Of a DNA stretch of 64,000 nucleotides, positions 25,363-34,174 are shown in pieces. The notes beneath the pieces were generated by a model. That model did no database searches. It was given only the letters and a program-made list of their open reading frames with translations, and was not told where the DNA came from. Origin of the DNA: Ruminococcus sp. GTDB taxonomy: Bacteria; Bacillota; Clostridia; Oscillospirales; Acutalibacteraceae. Location: the NCBI GenBank assembly GCA_017464765.1, contig JAFTYK010000008.1:1-64000 (forward strand), in the 5' to 3' direction. The translations under genes and the position numbers were made by a program. The first letter of the stretch is position 1. Every line of letters starts with the position of its first letter.

Positions 25363-25983
25363 ATGTACGTAAAGTTTTTCAAAAGACTTATAGATATTGT
25401 GCTGTCTTTTTTTGCGTTAGTTTTTTTGTCATGGCTGTTTTTAGGTCTTATTATTGCTATCAAGATTGATGATCCGGGTCCTGCGTTTTTTACGCAGAAA
25501 AGAGTCGGAATAAATAAGACTTACTTTAAGCTACATAAATTTCGCTCAATGAAAATGAGTACCCCACATGACGTGCCTACTCACCAGCTTTCAGATCCTG
25601 AGCAGTATATTACAAAAGTCGGAAAGTTTTTGAGAAAATCTAGCCTTGACGAACTACCGCAGATTTGGGATATATTTGTTGGAAATATGAGTATCATAGG
25701 TCCTCGTCCTGCGCTTTGGAATCAAGACGACCTGATTGCTGAACGCGACAAGTACAAAGCTAATGATGTTATGCCAGGTCTTACTGGTTGGGCGCAGATC
25801 AACGGTCGAGATGAACTCGAAATCCCTGTTAAGGCAAGGCTTGACGGAGAATATGCTGAAAAAATTAGCTTTGGATTTGATTTAAAATGTTTCTTTCTTT
25901 CGATAGTAAGCGTATTTAAGAGCGACGGTGTTGTCGAAGGCGGAACAGGGGAATTAAACAAAAAAGAGGAAGCGAGAAAATAA
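25363..25983 (+). CDS. undecaprenyl-phosphate sugar-phosphate transferase (PglC-type)
   Basis: This 206-residue small monotopic phosphoglycosyl transferase has a hydrophobic re-entrant helix at 9-34 and the catalytic Asp96-Glu97 in SSLDELPQ. GPRPALW and PGLTGWAQING follow. Its small size (no extra helices as in WbaP/WcaJ) is that of PglC/EpsL. It starts the lipid-linked repeat unit by loading a sugar phosphate on undecaprenyl phosphate. The 3' end overlaps the next start (TAATGA), so the two are translationally coupled. Confidence 0.93.
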   Translation: MYVKFFKRLIDIVLSFFALVFLSWLFLGLIIAIKIDDPGPAFFTQKRVGINKTYFKLHKFRSMKMSTPHDVPTHQLSDPEQYITKVGKFLRKSSLDELPQIWDIFVGNMSIIGPRPALWNQDDLIAERDKYKANDVMPGLTGWAQINGRDELEIPVKARLDGEYAEKISFGFDLKCFFLSIVSVFKSDGVVEGGTGELNKKEEARK

Positions 25984-26858
25984 TGAAAAATATTCTCATC
26001 ACCGGCTCCAACAGTTATATAGGCACTTCATTTGAAAATTACATAAAACAATTTGAAAACTATCGGATAGATACCGTTGATATGATTGATGGCAGTTGGA
26101 GGCAGAAAAGCTTTGAGAACTACGATGTTGTTTTTCATGTAGCCGGAATTGCCCATTCTGATTTTGGTAATATCAGTGAAGACAGAAAGGCGCTTTATTA
26201 CACAGTTAATACAGATCTTGCAATCGAAACCGCTAAAAAAGCTAAAGCAGATGGTGTAAAGCAGTTTGTGTTTATGTCAAGTGCAAGTGTGTATGGTGAG
26301 AGCGCTCCTATAGGAAAAAGTAAAAGAATTCATAGGGACACTCCTGTTTCTCCATCTAACTACTATGGCGATAGTAAGGTTCAGGCTGAGAGCGGACTTG
26401 TGCCATTGAGAGATGACAACTTTAAAATAGCCATTCTCAGACCGCCGATGATTTATGGCGAGGAATGCAAAGGTAATTATCCGACACTTTCTAAGTTTGC
26501 TAAGAAACTTCCGATTTTTCCTTATGTAGAAAAGGAGCGTTCGATGCTTTATGTTGGGAACCTTGTTGAATTTATCAGGTTGGTTATTGAAAACGAAGAT
26601 GATGGAGTTTTCTTCCCGCAAAACTCTCAGTATTCCAATACATCTGAGCTTGTCAAAGTAATTAGTGAGGTTCACGACAAAAAACTATTTCTTGTAAAAG
26701 GTTTTTCGTGGGCATTGAAAATTTTAAGTCATATCACAGGACTTGTTAACAAAGCTTTTGGTAACTTAAGCTATGATATGAAGATCAGCGAATATAAAGA
26801 TGATTACATAAAATACTCACTCAGAGAGAGTATTGAAAAAACGGAGAAGAAAAAATGA
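25983..26858 (+). CDS. NAD-dependent epimerase/reductase (SDR family)
   Basis: The 291-residue SDR has the NAD loop TGSNSYIGTS (residues 7-16), the catalytic Ser in SSASVYG near 98 and YYGDSK (Tyr-x3-Lys) near 129. An IYGEE substrate region follows. SDRs placed directly after a PglC-type transferase are often C4 reductases of 4-keto-6-deoxy-HexNAc nucleotides (WbpV/WreQ type), which would pair with the 22163 dehydratase to give UDP-QuiNAc or similar. That specificity is inference; it could be another epimerase. Confidence 0.8.
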   Translation: MKNILITGSNSYIGTSFENYIKQFENYRIDTVDMIDGSWRQKSFENYDVVFHVAGIAHSDFGNISEDRKALYYTVNTDLAIETAKKAKADGVKQFVFMSSASVYGESAPIGKSKRIHRDTPVSPSNYYGDSKVQAESGLVPLRDDNFKIAILRPPMIYGEECKGNYPTLSKFAKKLPIFPYVEKERSMLYVGNLVEFIRLVIENEDDGVFFPQNSQYSNTSELVKVISEVHDKKLFLVKGFSWALKILSHITGLVNKAFGNLSYDMKISEYKDDYIKYSLRESIEKTEKKK

Positions 26859-28051
26859 GCAAGAAACATATTCTTGTTATAACTCAATATTTTTATCCTG
26901 AACCATTTCGCATTAATGATATGTGTTTGGAATGGGTCAACCGTGGATATAAAGTTACGGTACTTACTGGTATTCCAAACTATCCTCAGGGCGAGTTTTA
27001 TGAAGGATATAGTATAAAAGAAAACCGTACCGAGAATTACAACGGAGTGGAAATAATCAGAATTCCACTTGTAGCGCGAGGACATAGTTCCATAAAGTTG
27101 TTTCTCAATTATATTTCGTTCGTTGTATCTGGGTATTGGTGGAAGATTCGCACCAAGCTTGAGGCAGATTATGTTTTCACATTTGAAGTTTCTCCTATGA
27201 CTCAGGCTCTGATAGGAGTATGGTACACAAAAAAACACAAGGTACCAAACTATCTTTATGTTCAGGATTTGTGGCCTGAAAATGTTGAGATAGTAACAGG
27301 GATTACATCTCCTGTTGTTATTAATCCCATCAGTAAGATGGTGAATTATATATATAAAAATTGCACCGATATTTTTGCTACCTCACCGAGTTTTGTTAAA
27401 GAAATTCAGAAGAGAGTAGAAGATAAAGAAAAAGTGCATTATTTACCGCAATACGCAGAAGAGTTTTATAAACCTGTAGTACAAAAGCCTGTTCCTGAAA
27501 TACCTCAAAACGATAAGTTTAAGGTTATTTTTACAGGCAATATCGGACAGGCTCAGGGCTTAGATATATTGCCGAAAACCGCACAGTTATTAAAAGGCGA
27601 GAACATTGAGTTTGTTATAGTAGGCGATGGAAGATATCGTGAAGAATTTGAAAAGGAAATAGCACAGCGCGAAGTTAAAAGTATGTTTGTTTTAGTAGAG
27701 CGACAGCCTGCCGAATATGTACCACAGCTTTTAGCTACTTGCGATGCAGCTTTTATTTCTTTTCAGAATGCTGAGCTATGGAAAATGACAATACCAGCGA
27801 AACTTCAAAGTTATATGGCATGCGGAATGCCGATTATTGCGTCCGCTTTTGGAGAAACTGAAAGAATTATTAAAGAAGCTCAGTGCGGAGTATGCTCACC
27901 TATCGGTGATGAAAAGGTGCTAGCACAGAAGATATTAAGTCTTAAAAATGAAGATTTGTCCGTTATGGCGAAAAACAGTCGTAGTTATTATGAAAAGCAC
28001 TTCGATAAGCAGTCTATTATGGATGGGCTGGATGAGTATTTTGAAAAGTAA
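26855..28051 (+). CDS. glycosyltransferase family 4, WbuB-like (candidate L-FucNAc transferase)
   Basis: The 398-residue GT-B enzyme begins ITQYFYPEPFRINDM and has VQDLWPENVE near 143-152, both features of WbuB-type transferases. The nucleotide-sugar half has FTGNIGQAQG and the E-x7-E region near 325-335. WbuB of E. coli O26 adds L-FucNAc, and a full CapE/G/F set for UDP-L-FucNAc is in this operon, which supports the same donor here. Its start overlaps the preceding gene by 4 bases. Confidence 0.82.
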   Translation: MSKKHILVITQYFYPEPFRINDMCLEWVNRGYKVTVLTGIPNYPQGEFYEGYSIKENRTENYNGVEIIRIPLVARGHSSIKLFLNYISFVVSGYWWKIRTKLEADYVFTFEVSPMTQALIGVWYTKKHKVPNYLYVQDLWPENVEIVTGITSPVVINPISKMVNYIYKNCTDIFATSPSFVKEIQKRVEDKEKVHYLPQYAEEFYKPVVQKPVPEIPQNDKFKVIFTGNIGQAQGLDILPKTAQLLKGENIEFVIVGDGRYREEFEKEIAQREVKSMFVLVERQPAEYVPQLLATCDAAFISFQNAELWKMTIPAKLQSYMACGMPIIASAFGETERIIKEAQCGVCSPIGDEKVLAQKILSLKNEDLSVMAKNSRSYYEKHFDKQSIMDGLDEYFEK

Positions 28052-28060
28052 GTGGTATTT

Positions 28061-28882
28061 ATGAGTGACATCACCGTAATTATATTGACAAAAAACGAAG
28101 AAAAGAATATTGAAGCTTGTGTGAATTCGGCTCAACAGATTGCTAAGCGTATCATCGTAGTTGATAGCGGTAGTACTGACAAAACCGTTGAGTTGGCTGA
28201 AAAAAACGGAGCTGAGACTGTTTACCACGAATGGGTTGGTCACGCTCGACAGTTTAATTGGGCGCTTGATAATTGCAACATTGATACACAGTGGGTTTTC
28301 AGGCTAGACGCTGATGAACGTATTTCAAAGGAACTGGCAAAGGAGATTTTGCAAAAGCTCAGTAGCGAAGAATCCCTTGGCGTTAATGGCTATGAAATGC
28401 GTTGGCGTATGTATTTTATGGGTAAACAGCTTAAGCATGGAGGAAATAACAAAACCTACATAGTTCGTTTGTTCAGATTTGGGAAAGCTCGTGTTGAAGA
28501 TAAAAGTATGGACGAAAGATTTGTGGTTGAAGGAAAGATTGAAAGATTGAACAGTAGTTTTATCCATTATGACTATAAAACTCTAGACGATTGGTTAATT
28601 AAACACATAAATTATAGTAGGCTTGAATTACAATTGTATAACGGAGATTATTCTGACAATACCATAGAGAAAGACACAACTCAAAAACAAAAACGTGGCC
28701 TTTATTATAAATTGCCACGTTATTTAAGAGCAAGACTTTATTACTGGTACAGGTATTATATACAATTGGGATTTTTAGATGGAGAAGCTGGTAAGATATT
28801 TATTTATCTTCAGGCTTATTGGTATAGATTTATAGTTGACGCTAAGATATATGAACAGCTAGAAGGAAAAGAGAAGAAATGA
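28061..28882 (+). CDS. glycosyltransferase family 2 (LgtF/WaaE-like)
   Basis: The start is placed at ATG 28061; a GTG at 28052 is in frame but weaker. The 273-residue GT-A enzyme has TVIILTKNEEKNIE at the N-terminus, VDSGSTDKT at about 34-42 and FRLDADERIS (the metal-binding D-x-D) near 84-93. The C-terminal half is amphipathic, with aromatic-rich segments typical of the short beta-glucosyltransferases of this subgroup. It overlaps the next gene by 4 bases. Confidence 0.85.
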   Translation: MSDITVIILTKNEEKNIEACVNSAQQIAKRIIVVDSGSTDKTVELAEKNGAETVYHEWVGHARQFNWALDNCNIDTQWVFRLDADERISKELAKEILQKLSSEESLGVNGYEMRWRMYFMGKQLKHGGNNKTYIVRLFRFGKARVEDKSMDERFVVEGKIERLNSSFIHYDYKTLDDWLIKHINYSRLELQLYNGDYSDNTIEKDTTQKQKRGLYYKLPRYLRARLYYWYRYYIQLGFLDGEAGKIFIYLQAYWYRFIVDAKIYEQLEGKEKK

Positions 28883-29991
28883 AAAAAATACTGATTTTAG
28901 CAGGACGTTACCTGCCGGGACATAAAGACGGTGGTCCGCTAAGAACTCTTATTAATATTTCTGAAGCACTCGGTGACGAGTATGATATTCATATAGCGTG
29001 CTGGGATAGGGATCAAGGTGACACCGAGCCTTACCCTGATGTTAAAGTTGGAGAGTGGAATCAGGTAGGAAAAGCCAAGGTCTTTTATGTTGAGCAAGGC
29101 GGATTTACCGATGAGCTGTTGCTTTCGTTGATGAAGGGCAAGGACGTAGTTTATTTGTGTAGTTTTTATGATGAATATGGCTATAAAACACTGTTGCTCA
29201 ACAAAAGAAAGAAGCTTGGCTGTAAGGTCGCTCTTGCTTCGATGGGAGTGTTTTCTCATAGTGCTTTAGCACAAAAGGCTCTTAAGAAAAAGGTTTTCAT
29301 TACCTTGTGCAAGTTGCTTGGTTTATTCAAGGGTGTTGTTTGGTCAGTTACATCTGAGCTCGAAGCTGAAGACGTCAAAAGAGTAGTTGGAAAGAATATA
29401 GATTATGTTGTAGCGGAAGATTTGCCAAGAACTATAATTCCGGGTTTGTCAGAAAAACCACGTGGGCCACTCAAGATTGCATTTTTATCCCGTATCTGCG
29501 AACACAAGAACCCTATGGTTGTTATAGACGCTGTGTCACAGATGAAAAATAGGAATGTTGAACTGACGCTTTTCGGACCTGTACAAGAAGAGGAATATTG
29601 GAACAGCTGTCTTAAGAAGCTCGAAAGTCTTGATATTTCGTGGAGATATGAGGGAGATGTACCATCAGATAACGTGCAGAAAGTATTGTCTCAGCAGGAT
29701 GTGTTAGTTCTTCCTACAAAAAGTGAAAATTATGGACATGTAGTTTTTGAAGCTATGTCTGTTGGTTGTGTACCTATTATCAGTGATCGCACACCATGGG
29801 CGGTGGTGAAGGAAAAGAAAGCGGGTTATGTTTTACCGCTTGAAACGGATTCGTTTACTAACGCGTTAGATGATTTCTATGAGCTTTCCGATGAAGAAAA
29901 ACACGAGATGGCAGAAAATGGAGTTAATCTTGCTAAAGAGAAAGTTAAACAATCAAAAGAGCAAACAGGGTACAGAACGATTTTTGGATAA
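28879..29991 (+). CDS. glycosyltransferase, GT4-like
   Basis: This 370-residue GT-B protein has an N-terminal acceptor domain with GRYLPGHKDGGPLRT (glycine-rich loop) and a C-terminal donor domain with IAFLSRICEHKNP and LPTKSENYGHVVFEAMSVGCVP. The latter carries the E-x7-E motif of GT4 enzymes. Donor and acceptor are not predictable. Its start overlaps the preceding stop by 4 bases. Confidence 0.85.
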   Translation: MKKILILAGRYLPGHKDGGPLRTLINISEALGDEYDIHIACWDRDQGDTEPYPDVKVGEWNQVGKAKVFYVEQGGFTDELLLSLMKGKDVVYLCSFYDEYGYKTLLLNKRKKLGCKVALASMGVFSHSALAQKALKKKVFITLCKLLGLFKGVVWSVTSELEAEDVKRVVGKNIDYVVAEDLPRTIIPGLSEKPRGPLKIAFLSRICEHKNPMVVIDAVSQMKNRNVELTLFGPVQEEEYWNSCLKKLESLDISWRYEGDVPSDNVQKVLSQQDVLVLPTKSENYGHVVFEAMSVGCVPIISDRTPWAVVKEKKAGYVLPLETDSFTNALDDFYELSDEEKHEMAENGVNLAKEKVKQSKEQTGYRTIFG

Positions 29992-30023
29992 TTTTGTATT
30001 ACTTTTTATATAGATTAAGTGTA

Positions 30024-30064
30024 TGGAGGAGTATTTGCGTTTAATCGTGAATCAGACGTTATGA
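30024..30064 (+). promoter_or_regulatory. ribosome site and possible 9-codon leader coupled to the next glycosyltransferase
   Basis: A strong GGAGG (30025-30029) lies 31 bases upstream of the GT start at 30061, too far to serve it directly. It is correctly spaced for a TTG at 30035 that opens a 9-codon frame (MRLIVNQTL) whose TGA overlaps the ATG at 30061 (ATGA). This suggests translation of the GT is coupled to a leader peptide. Confidence 0.35.
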
Positions 30065-31206
30065 AGATTTTATATGTGTCAGGTATGTATCCTACACCCA
30101 AATTTCCACAGAAAGGTATTTTTTCCCACGAACAGGTCAAGGCTTTGAAAAAGCGCGGTGTTGATATTGATGTTGTGGTTCCATATACCTTCTATGATAG
30201 GGAAATCGAAAGTGAATATTGGGATTACGAAGGTGTAAATATACGCTACATAAAGTATTTTAAGATTCCGGGGACCGCTGATTTTCATCGTTCTGGTAAG
30301 GCCCTCTTCCATTCACTAAACAGAAATCTGGATTTAGAGAGCTACGATATTTACCACGCAGATGCAGCTTTACCTGTGGGACAGGCTGTTATGTATGCAG
30401 CTAAAAAGTACAATAAGAAATATATAATTCATGGACATGGATTGGACGTTTTTCTTGATGTCAGTTACAAGGATAAGAAAAACTGCAACAAGATTGTAGA
30501 TGCAAGCAAAGAGGTTTATGCGAATGCTGATGCTTTTATTGGAGTAAGTCAGAAGGTTGTTGATAATGTCCTTGAAAGATTGGATATCAGTGGCAAAACC
30601 TACGTTGCTTATAACGGCGTTGATGTTGAGAATTTCTATCCGGAAACACACGAAAATGAAAAAATACAAATTATTTCAGTAGGTAATTTGATTCCGCTCA
30701 AAGGACATGATTATACACTAAGAGCGCTGAAAGTTTTGAACGATAAGTATCCTAATAAATTTTGTATGAAACTACTGGGACGTGGATATCTTGAGCAAAA
30801 TTTGAAGGATTTGGCATTAGAACTTGGGCTTGATGATATTGTAGAATTTGTGGGATACATTCCGTATGACAAACTTGCAAGTGAAGTCAGAAAAGGCGAT
30901 ATATTTGTTTTACCATCTTATTATGAGGCGCTTGGTTGTGTTTATCTCGAGGCAATGGCATGCGGGTTGCCGTCTGTAGGATGTAAGAATAACGGTATTG
31001 ATGAAATAATCGAAGATGGTGTAGACGGCTTTTTGATAGACGTGAAAAATGTTGATCAGATTGTTGAGTCAGCAGAAAAACTGATGGACAATAACGTTCG
31101 CTCAGAGATGGCTAAAAAAGCCAGAGCGAAGGTAGAGAGCAATTACACTTGGGATGCTTCGGCGAAAGTAGTTGAAGATATATATCGTAAATTATTTACT
31201 GTTTAG
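30061..31206 (+). CDS. glycosyltransferase family 4
   Basis: The start is placed at ATG 30061 (MKILYVSGMYP), since the in-frame GTG at 30019 has no ribosome site. The 381-residue GT-B enzyme has the N-terminal KFPQKGIFSHEQ loop, HGHGLDVF near 128, and the donor domain SVGNLIPLKGHD with LPSYYEALGCVYLEAMACGLP (E-x7-E). A TagE/PimB-like alpha-retaining transferase is likely; the donor is unknown. Confidence 0.87.
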   Translation: MKILYVSGMYPTPKFPQKGIFSHEQVKALKKRGVDIDVVVPYTFYDREIESEYWDYEGVNIRYIKYFKIPGTADFHRSGKALFHSLNRNLDLESYDIYHADAALPVGQAVMYAAKKYNKKYIIHGHGLDVFLDVSYKDKKNCNKIVDASKEVYANADAFIGVSQKVVDNVLERLDISGKTYVAYNGVDVENFYPETHENEKIQIISVGNLIPLKGHDYTLRALKVLNDKYPNKFCMKLLGRGYLEQNLKDLALELGLDDIVEFVGYIPYDKLASEVRKGDIFVLPSYYEALGCVYLEAMACGLPSVGCKNNGIDEIIEDGVDGFLIDVKNVDQIVESAEKLMDNNVRSEMAKKARAKVESNYTWDASAKVVEDIYRKLFTV

Positions 31207-31231
31207 TGTGGATCTAAAGTATGGTGAAAGT

Positions 31232-31978
31232 ATGAAAAAAAGAAAACTTTTGATAATTTATTATCATGAAGTAGTAGAGCAAGGATGCGGCTATTCTTAC
31301 CAAAAAATCGAAAAAGACAAATTTGAAGAGCAAATGAAATATCTATCTGAGAATGGATATCAAACGTTGTTTTTTTCAGAATTATCTAAGTCACTTCCGG
31401 AAAAAGCGGTAATAGTTTCTTTTGATGATGGTTTAAAGTCTGTTTATGATAACGCTTTTTCGATTATGAAAAAGTACAGAATTAAAGGCAATGTGTATTT
31501 GCCGACTGCGTATATAGGTAACGATGAACATTTTATGGACTGGAATATGGTGAGAGACTTATGTGACAGCGGTGTTTTTGAGATGCAAGCTCATACTCAT
31601 AATCACACTGATATCAGAACTTATTCCGTCGAAGATATGCTCAACGAGGTTAATACATCGGCAGAAATTTTAGATAAAGAATTAGGTTTTGATCCGAGTG
31701 CTTTCTGTATTCCGTTTGGAATGTATGATAGAAAATCTATTTTAAAGTTAAGAAAAATAAATAAGTATAAGTATATATTGGGGTCGTATTATGGAAGGAT
31801 CCCAGAGAATAGATTGAGTACTAACGTACTACCCAGAATAGGTATTTCCAACGATGACAGTATAGAAAAGTTTGTTGATAAGATAGAAGGAAAATACGAT
31901 TGGAAGGGCATTTTGCAACGAATTCGTCTTTTGCTTTGTAATTGTAAAAGAGAACGAATTACTGAATATAAATATTGA
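31232..31978 (+). CDS. polysaccharide deacetylase (NodB-fold)
   Basis: The start is placed at ATG 31232 after GGTGAAAGT. The 248-residue enzyme has motif 1 SFDDG (Asp65/Asp66), motif 2 HTHNH (His121/123/125) for metal, and motif 3 PFGMYD near 171. These residues indicate an active carbohydrate esterase family 4 enzyme. No signal peptide is evident, so it may act in the cytoplasm on a lipid-linked or nucleotide intermediate, removing an N- or O-acetyl group. It lies within the polymer operon. Confidence 0.85.
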   Translation: MKKRKLLIIYYHEVVEQGCGYSYQKIEKDKFEEQMKYLSENGYQTLFFSELSKSLPEKAVIVSFDDGLKSVYDNAFSIMKKYRIKGNVYLPTAYIGNDEHFMDWNMVRDLCDSGVFEMQAHTHNHTDIRTYSVEDMLNEVNTSAEILDKELGFDPSAFCIPFGMYDRKSILKLRKINKYKYILGSYYGRIPENRLSTNVLPRIGISNDDSIEKFVDKIEGKYDWKGILQRIRLLLCNCKRERITEYKY

Positions 31979-32016
31979 TTATACTAATTGTTTTTTACCT
32001 GAATGTGGAGGAAAAA

Positions 32017-33075
32017 ATGGATTATAAAATAATAAATGACGCAGAAAGTTTACTGGCAGAGAGAGATGAATGGACTAAAATTTGTGACTCTATGAGTGAT
32101 TCAACTCCCTTTCAGACATGGGAATGGAACTATATTTGGTGGAAGAATAACGAGTCACCTGAAAGCCTGTTTGTAATCAAGGCGTTTGAAGGCAAAAAAG
32201 TTTATGGTTACGCTCCACTTGTAGTAAAAAATAATACAGTTGAATTTATTGGCGGACGAGATATGGATTACGGGGCTTTTGTTGTTGTTCATAAAACTAT
32301 ACCTGTAATTGAAGGATTTATTAATTTTGTTTTAGAGAGAAAGATAGCTATCGCATTTCAGGAAATGCCTTCTTCAACATCTCAGTTACATATTGTACAA
32401 AAAATACTCGAAGAAAAGAAAAAGTATTTGGTCCATAAAACAACAAGAGTTGCATATATAGACAGAAAGAGATACGAGAACTTTGATAGTTATTTTAAGA
32501 TGTTAAGTCAAAGTATGAGAAATAAAACTATTAAAGAGGGTCTTAAAAAGAATCTTACTATTTCTCAAGAGAAAGTTACTGATGAATTAATGAAAGAAAT
32601 AGAAGAGATTTATATAAACAGACAGGAGATAAGAGGTGGTGCTCCAGATATAACATGGTCATTCAAAATTATCGAACAGATGAATGCTGAAGGATTACTG
32701 GATGTATACTTTATACGAAACGAAGAGGAAGCTGTTGGATTTTTGGTTTGTATGAAACATAAAAATTCAAAATATATATGGCTCGTGGCATTTAAGAATC
32801 AATATAGAAACTCTTTTCCGGGTCAATTGCTATTTTATCAGACGATAAAAGATGGTTTCGAACAAGAATGTCCGAAAATTGATTTCATGAGAGGCGATTA
32901 TGACTTTAAAATGAGATGGGAATGTTTGCTCAGTACTAATTATACGGTCTATTTGTTTAATAGTAATGTGAAGTATCTTAAGCATAAGATTGTATTCTAT
33001 CTCAGACCTCGACTTAAGAAAATAGTATATAGCTATCCGTTGTTAGAAAGGATTTACAAGAAACATGCAAAGTAA
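32017..33075 (+). CDS. GNAT/CelD-like acyltransferase (FemAB-type fold)
   Basis: The start is at ATG 32017 with GGAGG upstream. The 352-residue protein contains FQTWEWNYIWW near 29-39, then the central NKTIKEGLKKNL and the C-terminal GNAT strand-helix FPGQLLFYQTIKDGF. This is the Acetyltransf_6 (BioF2-like) pattern seen in CelD and many capsule loci. It likely transfers an acyl or aminoacyl group to a sugar amine, which may follow the neighbouring deacetylase (inference). It overlaps the next gene by 11 bases. Confidence 0.75.
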   Translation: MDYKIINDAESLLAERDEWTKICDSMSDSTPFQTWEWNYIWWKNNESPESLFVIKAFEGKKVYGYAPLVVKNNTVEFIGGRDMDYGAFVVVHKTIPVIEGFINFVLERKIAIAFQEMPSSTSQLHIVQKILEEKKKYLVHKTTRVAYIDRKRYENFDSYFKMLSQSMRNKTIKEGLKKNLTISQEKVTDELMKEIEEIYINRQEIRGGAPDITWSFKIIEQMNAEGLLDVYFIRNEEEAVGFLVCMKHKNSKYIWLVAFKNQYRNSFPGQLLFYQTIKDGFEQECPKIDFMRGDYDFKMRWECLLSTNYTVYLFNSNVKYLKHKIVFYLRPRLKKIVYSYPLLERIYKKHAK

Positions 33076-34174
33076 GGCAAAGAAGATATTAGTGCTGTTT
33101 GTTGAGCCTATGCTATATGGGTTTGATTTAATAAGGGAAGTTTATGAAAAAACTGAGCATAAGTATCAATATGTTTTTTGTGATACTGGACTTACCGGTA
33201 AAGATAATTTAGAACTTCCCAAAGGTGCAATTGTATGTTCTGGTTGCACTCAACAGCGACAAAAACAAATAAAAAGTATATTTGACAGTTTTAGTCCCGA
33301 TTTTGCAATCATCAACGGATATGTAGGGACAGAGCAGGTTGCGGCTATTAAATACTGCCAGAAACATGGTATTCGTTATGCTATAGAATCAGATACACCA
33401 TTACATGTACCTGAATCTAAGATTAAGGCCTTACTTAAAAAAGTTTATTTGCGTAGATTGCTGAGCAATAAATACTGCTATGGATTTCCTGGCGGAACAT
33501 TACAAAAAGAAAATCTGGTTTATTATGGAATAAAAGAGGAAAATTGCTACACTATGCCAATGTCTGTTAGTAGTGACAGGCTATTAGAAGTAAAAGATTC
33601 TTTGCCTATTAAAGAGGATATAAAGGAGCAGTATGGCATATTAGATAAAAAAGTATTTTTATTTGTTGGACGTTTAGAGCCTGTAAAAAATGCAACTGTC
33701 CTGATTAACGCTTTTAACGAAATAAAGAAAGATGAGCCAAATATTTCACTGGTAATTTTAGGAGATGGATCACAGAAAAAAACGCTTGAGGCACTTGTTG
33801 AAACTAAGAACATAGAAGATGTTCATTTTATGGGGTATGTCACATTTCCTAAGATTGTCGAGTTTTATAAAATGGCAGATGTTTTTGTTTTGCCTTCTAC
33901 TCATGAGCCGTGGGGGTTAGTTGTTAACGAAGCCATGATAATGGGATTGCCGGTTATTGTATCTTCAAAGGTTGGATGTAGAAAAGATTTGATTTTAGAA
34001 GGTGAAAACGGAGAAGTTTTCGAAGACGATAATCAAGAAATGTTGCAAGAAAAAATGAAAGATATTCTTAGGAAGGATTTAGATATATATTCTGAAAATT
34101 CCATAAAAAGAATCGATCAGTGGAATTTTGAGTTCTATCTTCGTCAGTTTACAGGAGCGATTTGTGATGAATAA
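33065..34174 (+). CDS. glycosyltransferase family 4
   Basis: The 369-residue GT-B enzyme has the donor domain FVGRLEPVKNAT, then LGDGSQKKTLE and LPSTHEPWGLVVNEAMIMGLP with the E-x7-E motif. The N-terminal half is less typical and begins with VEPMLYGFDLIREV. Overlaps on both sides show it is translated in the operon. Donor unknown. Confidence 0.85.
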   Translation: MQSKAKKILVLFVEPMLYGFDLIREVYEKTEHKYQYVFCDTGLTGKDNLELPKGAIVCSGCTQQRQKQIKSIFDSFSPDFAIINGYVGTEQVAAIKYCQKHGIRYAIESDTPLHVPESKIKALLKKVYLRRLLSNKYCYGFPGGTLQKENLVYYGIKEENCYTMPMSVSSDRLLEVKDSLPIKEDIKEQYGILDKKVFLFVGRLEPVKNATVLINAFNEIKKDEPNISLVILGDGSQKKTLEALVETKNIEDVHFMGYVTFPKIVEFYKMADVFVLPSTHEPWGLVVNEAMIMGLPVIVSSKVGCRKDLILEGENGEVFEDDNQEMLQEKMKDILRKDLDIYSENSIKRIDQWNFEFYLRQFTGAICDE

